A DNA stretch of 60,415 nt from Gynuella sp. GTDB lineage: Bacteria > Pseudomonadota > Gammaproteobacteria > Pseudomonadales > Natronospirillaceae. Positions 44,625 through 54,411 of this stretch are shown here, piece by piece; positions within the stretch are counted from its first letter, which is position 1, and each line of letters opens with the position of its first letter. The position numbers and the translations under genes were made by a program. The stretch lies in contig JANQHX010000076.1 of assembly GCA_028282465.1 (NCBI GenBank), positions 1 to 60,415 of the forward strand, read 5' to 3'. Under the pieces are notes generated by a model. The model did no database searches. It worked only from the letters and a program-made list of their open reading frames with translations, and was not told where the DNA came from.

Positions 44625-44943
44625 TGCCTCAAACTTAATGGGTTATACCGAGTGCCAAGGGTTTATCTAATTGAGCGTTTGGCAGCTCTCCTTATCATCA
44701 ACACATCCGCGGTTACCGTTGAAGTCTGGTCAACAACTGACCAACGAGTTCTTACAGCCACAGATGTGTGCATGAAAACAAAGCAGTTTTCGCACCACCA
44801 TTGATCTGAATCATTGAAATCTTGCCGATCAGCCTTTGGGCATCATCAACATGGTTCCCCATAATCGTGGAGTTTTATCTTAGGAGAGAGGTTAAATGGT
44901 CAAATTGAACGAACACTAATTATGATCACAGCTCTCTAGTTCT
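44625..44943. other. intergenic region with strong ribosome-binding site and abortive 7-codon frame
   Basis: TAGGAGAGAGG (44881-44891) followed by ATG at 44896 is the best translation start in the area, and it is in frame with the effector gene, but TAA (44917) and TGA (44923) interrupt the frame before the effector's open part at 44944. Either this is a short leader or the effector's original 5' end has been damaged. Nothing else is seen. Confidence 0.5.
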
Positions 44944-46266
44944 TTGAGACCAAACACAAATTCGAAAGATGTAGATCGCGAAATACAACTCTCATCTCGA
45001 AAAGTTAGGCAATGTTTGGCATATTCCTCTCACTTCAACGAAGGGTACAAACACATGAGACTAAAGCAAGCTTGGGAGATAGGGTACGGTGATTTAAAGG
45101 GGCTAGAGAAACCCGAAAATGCCTTGTCTATTCTCGAAAGAGAGTGCGGTTTTATGTCTCGGATTGAAAATCTTGATCACTATCAGCAAGAGTTTTCAGG
45201 ATTTGGTTACGACCCCTATTTTGACGTTAAAGAGAAGGTTCGTTCAGGCCAACTTTGGCTAGTTAGCAACTCCTCTTTGGATCCCCTTGTCACTGAGTTT
45301 AAAACCATAAAAGGTACCGGCAAAGTGGACGTCACTCTAAGCGACTGCCTTTCACTTGGCCAAAAAATAAACTTGGAAACCGTCTTCAGAGACATGCTGG
45401 CGCCGTTTGGCGTGAGTAACGAAGTTGCCCCTCCACCTTCTCCAACTCAATCAAAACCTAGAAAAGAAGAAACCGCAGATCAATGGTTTGACTTCACCCT
45501 GCTATTGGAAAACGGCGAACCTTTACCCAACCAAGACTTCAAGCTCACTGATTCCACTGGTAAAGAACATACCGGCACTACAGATGACCAAGGCCATGCC
45601 CGGGTACAGAATCTAAAACGCGGTGCCTGTGAGTTAGAAATTATTGATATTGAAGACTGGCGGACTGGTCGGCCCAATATGTTGAAAGAACCAGCTAAGC
45701 AGCAGGCTAAGGCTAAACCTGCGGAAAAGTCTAAGGAAGAAGAGAAAAAGGAACAGCAAACAAGTGTGGCTAAAGATGAGCCTAAAAATGATAAAGAGAC
45801 AAAAAGCAAAAGCCTAGAAGATGTATTGAAAGAAGTTTATGAATACCACGATTCTATTAATAAGAAGGATTGTGGGGACTATGTTGTAGATGTAGCTAAA
45901 GAGCTAGGCATATCAAATATATCAGACCTAGGTTACGAGTCATCTGCTAATCAAATAGTTGATAAAATGATGCAAGTTGGGACTCAATATAAACTAAGTC
46001 AAAAATCTGAAATTGAGAAAGTTCTTAAGGATAATGGACTGATTATCGTAGGTGTGAAATCCAGCGGAATTACTTCAAGGGAAACCTCCCATGGGCACGT
46101 AGGCGTATTAAGGCCTGGAAACTGGATTCAGTCTGGTTCATGGGGCAGTCTAGTGCCTCTAATGGCTCATAGAGTATTAGGAGAGACAGGAAGTCTAAAA
46201 ACCGGAATCAATAGAGGCTTTGGCTCTGGTTACAAAGAAAATGTGGTGATGTATCATGTTGAATAA
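44944..46266 (+). CDS. amidase-like effector (toxin) candidate
   Basis: An open frame of up to 440 residues; the TTG at 44944 is only its left limit. ATG 45055 (MRLKQAWEIG, preceded by GAAGGG) is another possible start. N-terminal helical part; about 180-240 an Ig-like/transthyretin-type module (WFDFTLLLENGEPLPN, TTDDQGHARVQNL) seen in VgrG-linked and phage-tail proteins; Lys/Glu-rich linker; C-terminal domain with Cys310 (KKDCGDYVVD) and His383/His385 (SHGHVGVLRPG), the layout of NlpC/P60-like peptidoglycan amidases used as T6SS effectors. No signal peptide. The next gene overlaps it by 11 bases and codes for an exported protein, as for periplasmic immunity proteins. No secretion genes are in the window. 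Confidence 0.65.
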   Translation: MRPNTNSKDVDREIQLSSRKVRQCLAYSSHFNEGYKHMRLKQAWEIGYGDLKGLEKPENALSILERECGFMSRIENLDHYQQEFSGFGYDPYFDVKEKVRSGQLWLVSNSSLDPLVTEFKTIKGTGKVDVTLSDCLSLGQKINLETVFRDMLAPFGVSNEVAPPPSPTQSKPRKEETADQWFDFTLLLENGEPLPNQDFKLTDSTGKEHTGTTDDQGHARVQNLKRGACELEIIDIEDWRTGRPNMLKEPAKQQAKAKPAEKSKEEEKKEQQTSVAKDEPKNDKETKSKSLEDVLKEVYEYHDSINKKDCGDYVVDVAKELGISNISDLGYESSANQIVDKMMQVGTQYKLSQKSEIEKVLKDNGLIIVGVKSSGITSRETSHGHVGVLRPGNWIQSGSWGSLVPLMAHRVLGETGSLKTGINRGFGSGYKENVVMYHVE

Positions 46267-47002
46267 TTCTTTGAGGCTATTGTTTTTAATATTTTTTTCT
46301 TCCGGCACTCTATCTGTTGACCCTGAACTGTCTGATTGGGTAGAAAGCAAAATTAAGAAGGGTTTACATAATGAAAGTGAACCTGATCCTGTTATATACA
46401 ACAAGCTTGGATTTAAACGTGCCTGTGTATTTGAAAAAATCGGATACATACAGACTGAGGAACTCTACTCATTTAACAAATCTGGAGTGGTTAGGCTGAT
46501 TTCTAATGGTAATAATTTATCTTTAGCTTGCTCGGATAGTTACGCTTATTTCATAGAAAGATTTAATTACACCTATGTTCTCAAGCAGCTTTTTCCATAC
46601 AAAAAAACAGTTTATGAGAAGATTGATTGCATGGAAATATTACAGGTTAATAATAATGAAATATATTGCTCAAACTTGGCACCCGATGCTGTAGGTGGAT
46701 TGTATCAAATATTTAAAATAAGCATCTCAGATCTAAGCATGGAGTTAGTCATAGATACAAAGGCATATGGTACTTCAGAAGGTACATTTAGAGTATCAAA
46801 TAACGGAGAGTATCTTGCTGGACTTTTTTGGAACGATGAGCAATCTATAGAAGAAATAAAAATAATAAATTTAGCCAACGAGAAAGAGGTTCGGGTTGTA
46901 GCTACCCCGGCCTGCTATAATAACTTCTACTTTAAAAGTAATTCCAACGTTCTATTTCACTACTGCATCGAAGGCACCTACAGTCAAGATATAGAACTTT
47001 AG
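46256..47002 (+). CDS. exported immunity-protein candidate, copy 1
   Basis: A 248-residue protein with a hydrophobic N-terminus serving as signal peptide. ATG lies inside the effector's last codons (11-base overlap), so it is cotranslated with the toxin. It is a paralogue of the protein at 48760: shared pattern DC-EIL, GG-Y, SEG-F, GLFWND, EIKIINL, TPACYN, HYCIE, with matching cysteines, in a beta-rich protein. Location and coupling point to periplasmic protection against the amidase (inference). Confidence 0.65.
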   Translation: MLNNSLRLLFLIFFSSGTLSVDPELSDWVESKIKKGLHNESEPDPVIYNKLGFKRACVFEKIGYIQTEELYSFNKSGVVRLISNGNNLSLACSDSYAYFIERFNYTYVLKQLFPYKKTVYEKIDCMEILQVNNNEIYCSNLAPDAVGGLYQIFKISISDLSMELVIDTKAYGTSEGTFRVSNNGEYLAGLFWNDEQSIEEIKIINLANEKEVRVVATPACYNNFYFKSNSNVLFHYCIEGTYSQDIEL

Positions 47003-47030
47003 TAAAGTCGTTTTAATAGATAACTGTTAA

Positions 47031-47080
47031 ATGTGCTCACGAACAAAAGCATTGCCAACTTGTATTAGGTTATATTGTCA
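47031..47080 (+). repeat. remnant of a duplicated gene segment
   Basis: This intergenic stretch resembles codons 33-50 of the gene at 47097 (47192-47240), offset 161 bases: from 47041, 35 of 39 bases agree, for example GCCAACTTG and TTATATTGTC. It is not in a usable open frame. It is a scar of tandem duplication and deletion in the cassette. Confidence 0.75.
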
Positions 47081-47096
47081 TAAAGCGATAAATTAG

Positions 47097-48688
47097 ATGA
47101 AGTACTTCTTTATATTGGGCTTTATATCAAACTTTGCTTTTTCAGAATCTGTTCTATTGAATGAGAATGCGCACGCCCGTCTATTTGAAGTATGTGACCA
47201 TGAACAAGAGCACTGCCAACTTGAATTAGTTTATATTGTCGAAAACCTTCCATCTAAAATAGTTGGTGAAAAATATAGTAACAGACCAACCATCAAGTGG
47301 TATCACAATGATGTATTAGAGGTCTCCCACATTTGTGGATCATCTTGTAATGTATCGACATTTATCAACACATTAAATGGATTATCTGAACAACTAGATA
47401 ACACCATTGAGTACGATGAAAGGACCAACTTAGTTGCGTATGCTAAAGACAACCGCATTGAGGTTAAAAGTCTGTTTAAAGAAGAAGCTCCTATACTTGT
47501 CGAGCGTGACTTCTCAAACGCCCAATCATTAGTATCCAGCGTTCAAGAATTTGCTTTTATTAATAGTAATACCGCCTCAATTTCCTATCTCTCTGGTCAA
47601 GAGTCTTTGCTAAAAAACGAAATTTTTGTACTCAAACCTCAGCTTTCCTCTAGCTATCCCATGATGACACTTGTTAAAAGCGTTAATTCATCTAGCTTTT
47701 TACAAGATAGCCGGTTTTCAGATTTTAGATACCATCCAATAAATCTGTATGATGAAAATGAAGGAACGGCTTGGTTTGAAGGAGAAGATGGATACGGACT
47801 TAATCAATATATTGAATTTATTTTTTTTACACCAATTGACATCAACTCACTTGCATTCATTAATGGCTATAAAAAAACGGAGAAATTATTCTTTGCAAAT
47901 AGCAGAGTCAAGGAACTCGAGATAAATATAAATGGAATAGATAAATTTATTTATGATTTATAGGATACATATTACAAACAACGATTCGAAACAAATTTTC
48001 AAAATGTAAGCAGACTAAAGCTTACTATCAAAGATGTTTATAAAGGCTCAAAATACCAAGATACCGGTATTTCTGAAATATATCTTGAAGCATATCCTTC
48101 CAAATATGGCTCTACCACCAAGGAAAATACTGACAAAATTATTAACTCAATTTTTTCTGAGTCTGAGAATATAGAAAATCTTTCAGTGATCCCGGATTTA
48201 GAGTTAAGGAATAAGCTATCATCCACAATAGATTCATTAGACGGCGCTGGTAAGGACGAGAGATCAGCAATAACCGCATCAAGAATCTCTAAAAATCAAC
48301 ACTTAGTTCCAGCATTGCTATTATCTGTCTATGATAGAAGCAATACTTTTCTTTCGTCCGTTTCATCGGATTACAATTCATACTTACTAGCAATTGAGTA
48401 CGCGTGGAATAGAGAACCATATGCATTACCACTCGTCATTAATTCTTCTAGAGGTACTTACCATGATTACTACTATAGGCTCTCGATCGGTGATACTAGA
48501 GTCACGCCAAAATATATTGAAACAATGATAAACACAGGCATTTGGCATGAGTTCTGTTGTGAAAAAATGCCTCATGAAATTTTAAAGAGCAGTCTGATTC
48601 GTTTAGTGTTAATTACTTAAACAGAATTATTTCGAACCTAGATGAAAGCTCTGAGATCAGATTAGAATTATTAAGGGCTCTAGAATAA
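47097..48688 (+). pseudogene. broken gene for an exported protein with NADase-type glycan-binding domain
   Basis: ATG at 47097 begins a signal peptide (MKYFFILGFISNFAFS). At 47961-47963 an in-frame TAG interrupts the text ..KFIYDL / DTYYKQRF.., and the same frame then continues with sequence that completes a discoidin-like NADase-type glycan-binding domain (AWFEGEDGYGLNQYIEF before, LKLTIKDVYKGSKYQDTGISEIY after). Near 48580, in a T/A-rich run, the frame shifts again: the other frame gives SVNYLNRIISNLDESSEI and ends at 48686-48688. Two lesions make inactivation likely; amber read-through or sequencing error is possible. It sits between the two immunity-type paralogues. Confidence 0.7.
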
Positions 48689-48759
48689 CATTACTAAGTT
48701 ATTTATAGGGAAGAACGACCCTAGCACCATCATTAACTGAGAAAACTTAAAATACTCCC

Positions 48760-49512
48760 ATGTTAAATAGATTCCATATTATTTTAATGGCATGTTTAGT
48801 AGCCAGCACAACCACATATGCAGGCTTAAAAAATGGTGTTTGGATCGTAATCAATGAAAGACTGCAAAAATATTATCTGAACGATAATCCCCTGTACCTG
48901 AATATTGATTTAAATGTAAACCCCGACGTTTGCCAGATAGAGAATAAAATATTTATTTTTGGTGATTCTATAAGGATATATGATATCGACGACAGCAGTA
49001 TTTCAACAATTCATACCGACCACCCCATTTCTTCATATTGTTCGGAAAATCAGTTCGTTGTTATCAATGTTAAGAATTATCAGACGTCCTTACTCCAACT
49101 ATGGCCTACTCAAGAACTGATTGCTTCGGACATTGATTGCTCAGAGATCCTTTCTTTAAATGGTAATAAACTTATTTGCATAACCTTGCCGGAAGGAATA
49201 GTTGGTGGTGAATACATCGTTAAAACTTTTGATATCAAGGAGTCTGAGTCTATAGAGTTGTTAAACCTTATTGAACATGGTTTATCAGAAGGAGGCTTCA
49301 TTATGTCAAGGGATGAAAAATATATCGGAGGTTTGTTTTGGGATGACGCAGAGCAAGTTCAAAAATTCAAGATTATAGACCTTGATTCATCGACAGCCAT
49401 CGCAGAAATTACAACACCTAATTGTATGAACCATATTGCATTTATTCCAAATACTAGAGCAGCTATTAATTACTGTGTTGAGAATGATTATCTCAAAGTG
49501 GTTAACTTTTAG
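48760..49512 (+). CDS. exported immunity-protein candidate, copy 2
   Basis: A 250-residue protein with signal peptide (MLNRFHIILMACLVASTTTYA). It parallels the 46256 product throughout, best in the C-terminal half: GGEYIVKTFDI, GLSEGGFIMS, IGGLFWDDAEQ, FKIIDLDS, TTPNCMN, NYCVE. The two proteins are clearly divergent rather than recent identical copies. Extra immunity genes behind one toxin are known for contact-dependent systems; protection against other alleles of the toxin is a plausible role. Confidence 0.65.
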   Translation: MLNRFHIILMACLVASTTTYAGLKNGVWIVINERLQKYYLNDNPLYLNIDLNVNPDVCQIENKIFIFGDSIRIYDIDDSSISTIHTDHPISSYCSENQFVVINVKNYQTSLLQLWPTQELIASDIDCSEILSLNGNKLICITLPEGIVGGEYIVKTFDIKESESIELLNLIEHGLSEGGFIMSRDEKYIGGLFWDDAEQVQKFKIIDLDSSTAIAEITTPNCMNHIAFIPNTRAAINYCVENDYLKVVNF

Positions 49513-49887
49513 AATTCGAAAAAGGGCTGCCAAAACCGTTTATTTCGTATCACGGCTCTTTGCCGAAAAGTCGTTACTGATTGCCTACATTCATTAACTC
49601 CCTTACACCAACAGCAGACATCAACCTATTTGGTTGATCCTACACGTAAAAACTTCCCATAGATATCTCATTTTCACTGAAGACTCATGCACACATTCAT
49701 TCGCCTTAAAAAAGTTGCATCCAATTCGAGTACAAGTCTCGTTACAGCTAATAGAGGCTGACAGTTTTTTGAAAAAGGTTTTGTAGTTAGTTTTATAGTT
49801 ACTTAAATAAGTCCTTTTTGTCTGTCAGGTATTCAACTAGCTAGGCCTACAACCGCCTAGATATACAGACTAATAAAAGGAAATATT
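49513..49887. other. intergenic region upstream of the LamG/crystallin gene
   Basis: No gene is recognised. The region should carry the promoter of the 49888 gene, whose ATG is preceded by AAAGGAAAT. I see no repeat or clear operator. Confidence 0.35.
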
Positions 49888-52800
49888 ATGACTATTCAAC
49901 CTAACTATCATTTGGAATTTAACAAAGAGGATCAAACTCTTGAGTCTATCAATGGTGTGAACGCAAGGTTTCATAAAGTTGGCTACGGACAGCACGGGCA
50001 GATTGGGTCTGCAATTAAAAACCTGCATAAAGATAGCCATGTCAATTTAGGCTGTGAAGTGGGGCAATTTGGAACCAGTGATTTTACGATAGCCTTTGGT
50101 ATGCTGATTAAAAATACTCACAAGCAAAAAGACTTGGACATTATCAGCAACCGCAACGTGGGCGGACATGGTAACTGGTTTTCGGTTCGTCAAATAGGTG
50201 GTAGCCAAATTCAATTTGAGGTAGATGAAAACAATAAAGGTAAACATTACGCAAGAGCTAGAACCAAAGCCATTTTACAACGGAACAAATGGTGCCATGT
50301 GGCGCTAGTTCGACAAGGGCCAACATTAAAAATCTATTTTAATGGCATTATTGTAGCTGAATCTAATGCCAAAAATAATGGCGTTGCCAATATTCATTCT
50401 AGTGTCGAGACTAAACTTGGCCATTGGAAAAGACATACTTCAACTGCGCATTATGAAGATTTACGAATCTATCGACAGGCACTCACAGAGAACGAAATTC
50501 AGGCTTTGGTACCACCCCCCAATCAGCTATTAAAGCATGGTGAAATTGAATTAACTTCAAATGATGGTGCTCGCCGTGTTTTTAACCATGATGATGCTGA
50601 TCTTTTTGAGTACTCTAATACTTTCATAAAGTTAAGGGTAGGTTCGGGTACCGGTGCAACCATATACAGTGAAGAAGATTTCGGTGGTCATTCACACAAG
50701 TTGTATTCTGGAGTATCCGACACTCGCTCAGGAAGGGTGAAAAGCTTTCCAAAATCTATTCACATTTGGAAAGCAGCTGGAGAACCCTATCAAGGGCACT
50801 GGGTAATTCGATCTGCAACTGGAAAGTTTTTAAGCTGGGCACGGGGTCAACTCCTCACAACAGAAAAGTGCGATAAAAATGCGCTGTTCGATTTTAACTT
50901 CAGTCAAAACTATGGCCAGCTGCAATTAATACCAGTGAGCCGACAAGAAAGCGGTCAATTTGTGATAGAGGATCAAATGGTTCCTCTGATCGTGAATGAC
51001 ACTGAGACCAGTGTTGATGCCTTTTCAATAGAACACCCCACGCATTCATTGTGGCTTAGGGAAGATGAGCAGGGCCAATTTAGCTGGACAGCAGATCAAG
51101 AAGAGCGCACCACTTTTTTCCGCTTCGTAAAATTTGCACCCCATGAAAGTCAGGTGGGTGACCTCGTTGAAGGTGAAGTGGCGCTTTATCAACATGTTGC
51201 CTATCACGGTCATGTCTGGATTCTGTCCGATAAATATAAAGATAACGCTGGTAATTTTGCTAGCTTGGAAAAGTTTTTCGGTCTAAATAACACCACGTCT
51301 TCAATACGTCTGGGGCAGAATACCGGCGTCACTTTATTTGCTAACCTCAACCAAAAAATCAAAGAAAGCGATCGGGAAAATCAGATTGAAGATTTCGTGG
51401 AAAACCAACCTAGGTTGTTTAACACGCAATTAGGTAATGACAATATTTCATCTTTAAAAATTTTCAAACGCGTGCCCGCGTCAGAACTTTTTACTTCAGT
51501 TACCAGCAAATTAAGCCAAGACTATCGTATGGCCGGAGAAGAGCTAGAAGAGTTTTCTGCCTACCGTACGATTTTGCATCTCGACTCTGAGGTGAAAGAG
51601 GTTGAGGTATCGGCAACAGACTTAACCACGATTGAAGTTGAAGGGGAGACTTATGAAATTGATGAGGTTCGCTCGGTAAGCTTAAAGCCGAATCAAATTA
51701 ATCAAATTATGATCACATCGGAGGCCGATGATATTGATACCCCGTCTCTTAAGTTTCGCACACAAGACATGGCAGAAAACGAACGTGTGGTAGTGTCTCC
51801 ATCGCAACAGGTTCAAAAACAAATTTCTGAATTAGAAACTGATGCTCTTTGGAATGCAAAGGATGCAAAAGGAGAACTCATTGTTGATCAGAAAAAGCAT
51901 TCAAAAGCGGATGTCGCTAGTGTGCAAAACACTATTAAGCGAGTGATGTCATCAGTCACCTTAAAACAAGACAGCGTTGTAGACAGCACAAATGATTTTG
52001 ATGTGTTTGACGAAAAGGCAAATGGTAATTCGTCTGAAATTGTCGTTGATACTGACAATACTTCGCCTTGGGAAATTAACTTTGATGATGCAGCAAGCAT
52101 AGCCTCCCCTAACTTTCAAAGATCAGCATTAATATCCGGTGGGAATGCCAGTGCTAGGGCTACAGCGCCAAGCTCAAATAAGCCATCTAACAATGGTATT
52201 TGGGAGCAAAAGGTTGATCAAAAAGATTTTCAGAAGCTTTTGTCTCAGTCAGAAAACTCATCTGCATCAGGCACACCACAACAGTTCCCAACACCAGTTA
52301 CTAAAACGGGTTTGGGGACTGTTAGAGCACTGTCTATTAGATCATTTGGAAGAGTATTTAGACGGATTCGAGACGCGGTAAAAAGAGCAACAAAAGTAGT
52401 GATAGGTTTCGCTAACAATGTCGTTAATGCAATTGTTACTGTAGCCGGTAAGGTCGTAAACTTTGTACTAGATACGGTTCAGAAGGTTGCAGAGTTTGTA
52501 CAAGCAGTAGTCGAAAAAGTCGTTAAAACTATTAGGCAATTCATTGAATTTTTGCGTTTCCTATTTGACTGGAAAGACATACTTAAAACTCAACGTTTCA
52601 TTAAAGATAGCATAAATTCTGGGTTCGATTCAGCAGCAGATTTAGTGGATAGCGCCAAGAAGCCAATCGCCGAAGCCATTAGCAGTGTTCAAAACAGCGT
52701 TTCTGACGGGTTTGATGGGTTAATTGAATCTCTTGGTGTTAACCCTGCTGAGGTCGCTTCAGACAAATCAAAATTACCTGAAGCCGCAGAGTGGCTTTTA

Positions 52801-54291
52801 AATAAAATTTTTGGAAGCATTGGCCCAGGAAAATCACCAGTTTTGTCTCTTGCTAACGGTGCGTTAACAGCACCCAGTAGCAATAACGGGTTTAGCAATT
52901 TGCAGAAGGCTCTAGGAAAATTAGTGACAATGGGTGTAGGCACTTTAACGGAAGGCTTAATAGAGACTATTGAGTCATTTATCACGAACCCAAGTCGGCC
53001 AGAGCTAGCACTCGCGGTTGTGTTGAATCTAGTGAAAGAGGTAAGCATTCAAGCCTTAGATATTATGGAAGACCTGATGATGGTGCTTCTTGATGCGGTG
53101 ATTGCCGGCATTAACATTCTGCAAGAGATATTAAATAAAGAAGTTAAAATTCCCCTTATTTCTGCTTTGTTTAAACTGATTGGAGCAGGCGAGTTATCAA
53201 TCATTAATTTGGTTACCATTCTTGTCGCTATCCCAACCACCGTTGTGTCAAAACTGATGTTTAAAGAGCGGCCATTCGCTGATTTAGATGTACCAGCCAT
53301 TGCCGACACAAATACGTCAACCATTGCTGAAACAGAGTTCAGCGCAGCATTAGTTCAAAGCCGTAGTGCATTGGTAGAACCGAGAAATCTTGATACTCAA
53401 ACTGAGACAGAGGACGACAGCGCAAAACGCCTTAGACATAGACGAATGGTGATTGGTTTTGGTGTGTTGAGTACTCATGCTGGACTACTCAGCGGTATGT
53501 TCGCTTCATTTTTAGACGCCCAGCCAGAGCAAGCTGACGACGATGAGGGCAAAGGGACATTTTTCTTGGAAGCATTTACCCTCGGCCTAGACTGGATTTC
53601 TTGGTTAGGTACTTTTCCTGCTTCACCAGATAATCCAGGTGGGTTTCCATATGCGCTTCATAAACATAAAGTTAGTAAAACCCAAAATCCACAGGAATAC
53701 TGGCAACGTGTGGTTTGGGGCTTCCGCACCTTCGTGCTGGCTGCCGACACCATTTACTTTGTCACTTCCGCTGTCATGAATGGTAAAACTGCGAATAAAG
53801 ACAGTTTAAGTTCGCCAAACTTAAGCGGTTACTTGGATTTGTTTCGGTCACCTAGTGGAGTCGGTTCCAGCCTTGGCGCGATACCCAGCTTGGGCTCTAG
53901 CTTAGGTTCACACACTAGTTTAGGTGGGAACAGTAGTGTAAACCCAGCGCCCAGTGTGGGATCAAGTGTTGGGTCTGGTTCAGCTAACTCGTTAAATAAT
54001 CTCCAACGTTTGAGACGAGCCAACGCGATAACCATTGGCTTCTACACGGCGGTTTCAGCAGTTGATTTAGTGCTGACATGCATTTACCTGTCGAAAATTC
54101 CTAAAAAGGACAAACCTCAGCTCACAATCGCAAAAGAGGTTATTTTGATACTTCCTAATATATTGGCTCCCGTGAGATTAATGGGCCTTAAAGCTTCCAT
54201 TGCCTTGGGCATCACTCGATTCGTAGCAACCTTTTCCAGTTATGTAATGGGGCTTATTTTAATGAAGCGAACAGCTGATGATTTAAAATAA
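49888..54291 (+). CDS. giant LamG / beta-gamma-crystallin-type protein with amphipathic and membrane helices
   Basis: A 1467-residue protein without signal peptide. N-terminal LamG/concanavalin-like domain (about 1-210: FGTSDFTIAFGMLI, NKWCHVALVRQGPTLKIYFNG, YEDLRIYRQALTENEI). Two crystallin-like segments follow (ATIYSEEDFGGHSHKLYSG, VALYQHVAYHGHVWILSD). About 820-930 is a run of amphipathic helices (VVIGFANNVVNAIVTVAG, VVNFVLDTVQKVAEFVQAV, RFLFDWKDIL). The last 300 residues hold three hydrophobic segments and a Gly/Ser linker with repeated SSLGS. AAAGGA precedes the ATG. The layout suggests a sugar-binding, membrane-active protein exported by a dedicated route, or an intracellular one; the function is unknown to me. 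Confidence 0.6.
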   Translation: MTIQPNYHLEFNKEDQTLESINGVNARFHKVGYGQHGQIGSAIKNLHKDSHVNLGCEVGQFGTSDFTIAFGMLIKNTHKQKDLDIISNRNVGGHGNWFSVRQIGGSQIQFEVDENNKGKHYARARTKAILQRNKWCHVALVRQGPTLKIYFNGIIVAESNAKNNGVANIHSSVETKLGHWKRHTSTAHYEDLRIYRQALTENEIQALVPPPNQLLKHGEIELTSNDGARRVFNHDDADLFEYSNTFIKLRVGSGTGATIYSEEDFGGHSHKLYSGVSDTRSGRVKSFPKSIHIWKAAGEPYQGHWVIRSATGKFLSWARGQLLTTEKCDKNALFDFNFSQNYGQLQLIPVSRQESGQFVIEDQMVPLIVNDTETSVDAFSIEHPTHSLWLREDEQGQFSWTADQEERTTFFRFVKFAPHESQVGDLVEGEVALYQHVAYHGHVWILSDKYKDNAGNFASLEKFFGLNNTTSSIRLGQNTGVTLFANLNQKIKESDRENQIEDFVENQPRLFNTQLGNDNISSLKIFKRVPASELFTSVTSKLSQDYRMAGEELEEFSAYRTILHLDSEVKEVEVSATDLTTIEVEGETYEIDEVRSVSLKPNQINQIMITSEADDIDTPSLKFRTQDMAENERVVVSPSQQVQKQISELETDALWNAKDAKGELIVDQKKHSKADVASVQNTIKRVMSSVTLKQDSVVDSTNDFDVFDEKANGNSSEIVVDTDNTSPWEINFDDAASIASPNFQRSALISGGNASARATAPSSNKPSNNGIWEQKVDQKDFQKLLSQSENSSASGTPQQFPTPVTKTGLGTVRALSIRSFGRVFRRIRDAVKRATKVVIGFANNVVNAIVTVAGKVVNFVLDTVQKVAEFVQAVVEKVVKTIRQFIEFLRFLFDWKDILKTQRFIKDSINSGFDSAADLVDSAKKPIAEAISSVQNSVSDGFDGLIESLGVNPAEVASDKSKLPEAAEWLLNKIFGSIGPGKSPVLSLANGALTAPSSNNGFSNLQKALGKLVTMGVGTLTEGLIETIESFITNPSRPELALAVVLNLVKEVSIQALDIMEDLMMVLLDAVIAGINILQEILNKEVKIPLISALFKLIGAGELSIINLVTILVAIPTTVVSKLMFKERPFADLDVPAIADTNTSTIAETEFSAALVQSRSALVEPRNLDTQTETEDDSAKRLRHRRMVIGFGVLSTHAGLLSGMFASFLDAQPEQADDDEGKGTFFLEAFTLGLDWISWLGTFPASPDNPGGFPYALHKHKVSKTQNPQEYWQRVVWGFRTFVLAADTIYFVTSAVMNGKTANKDSLSSPNLSGYLDLFRSPSGVGSSLGAIPSLGSSLGSHTSLGGNSSVNPAPSVGSSVGSGSANSLNNLQRLRRANAITIGFYTAVSAVDLVLTCIYLSKIPKKDKPQLTIAKEVILILPNILAPVRLMGLKASIALGITRFVATFSSYVMGLILMKRTADDLK

Positions 54292-54346
54292 AAGAATTGG
54301 CTTTTAATGTTTGGCACTACACGCTAGCCGCTTAGCACTCAACCAC

Positions 54347-54382
54347 AGAAAACACCTCTCAAGTTTTTGGGAGGTGTTTTCT
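54347..54382. terminator. bidirectional terminator between convergent genes
   Basis: AGAAAACACCTC (54347-54358) pairs with GAGGTGTTTTCT (54371-54382), 12 bp perfect, with T-rich sequence in the right arm on the plus strand and the same on the minus strand. It separates the giant gene from the rhomboid gene. Confidence 0.75.
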
Positions 54383-54411
54383 GAAATTAGATTCATTATT
54401 GACTAATTTTA

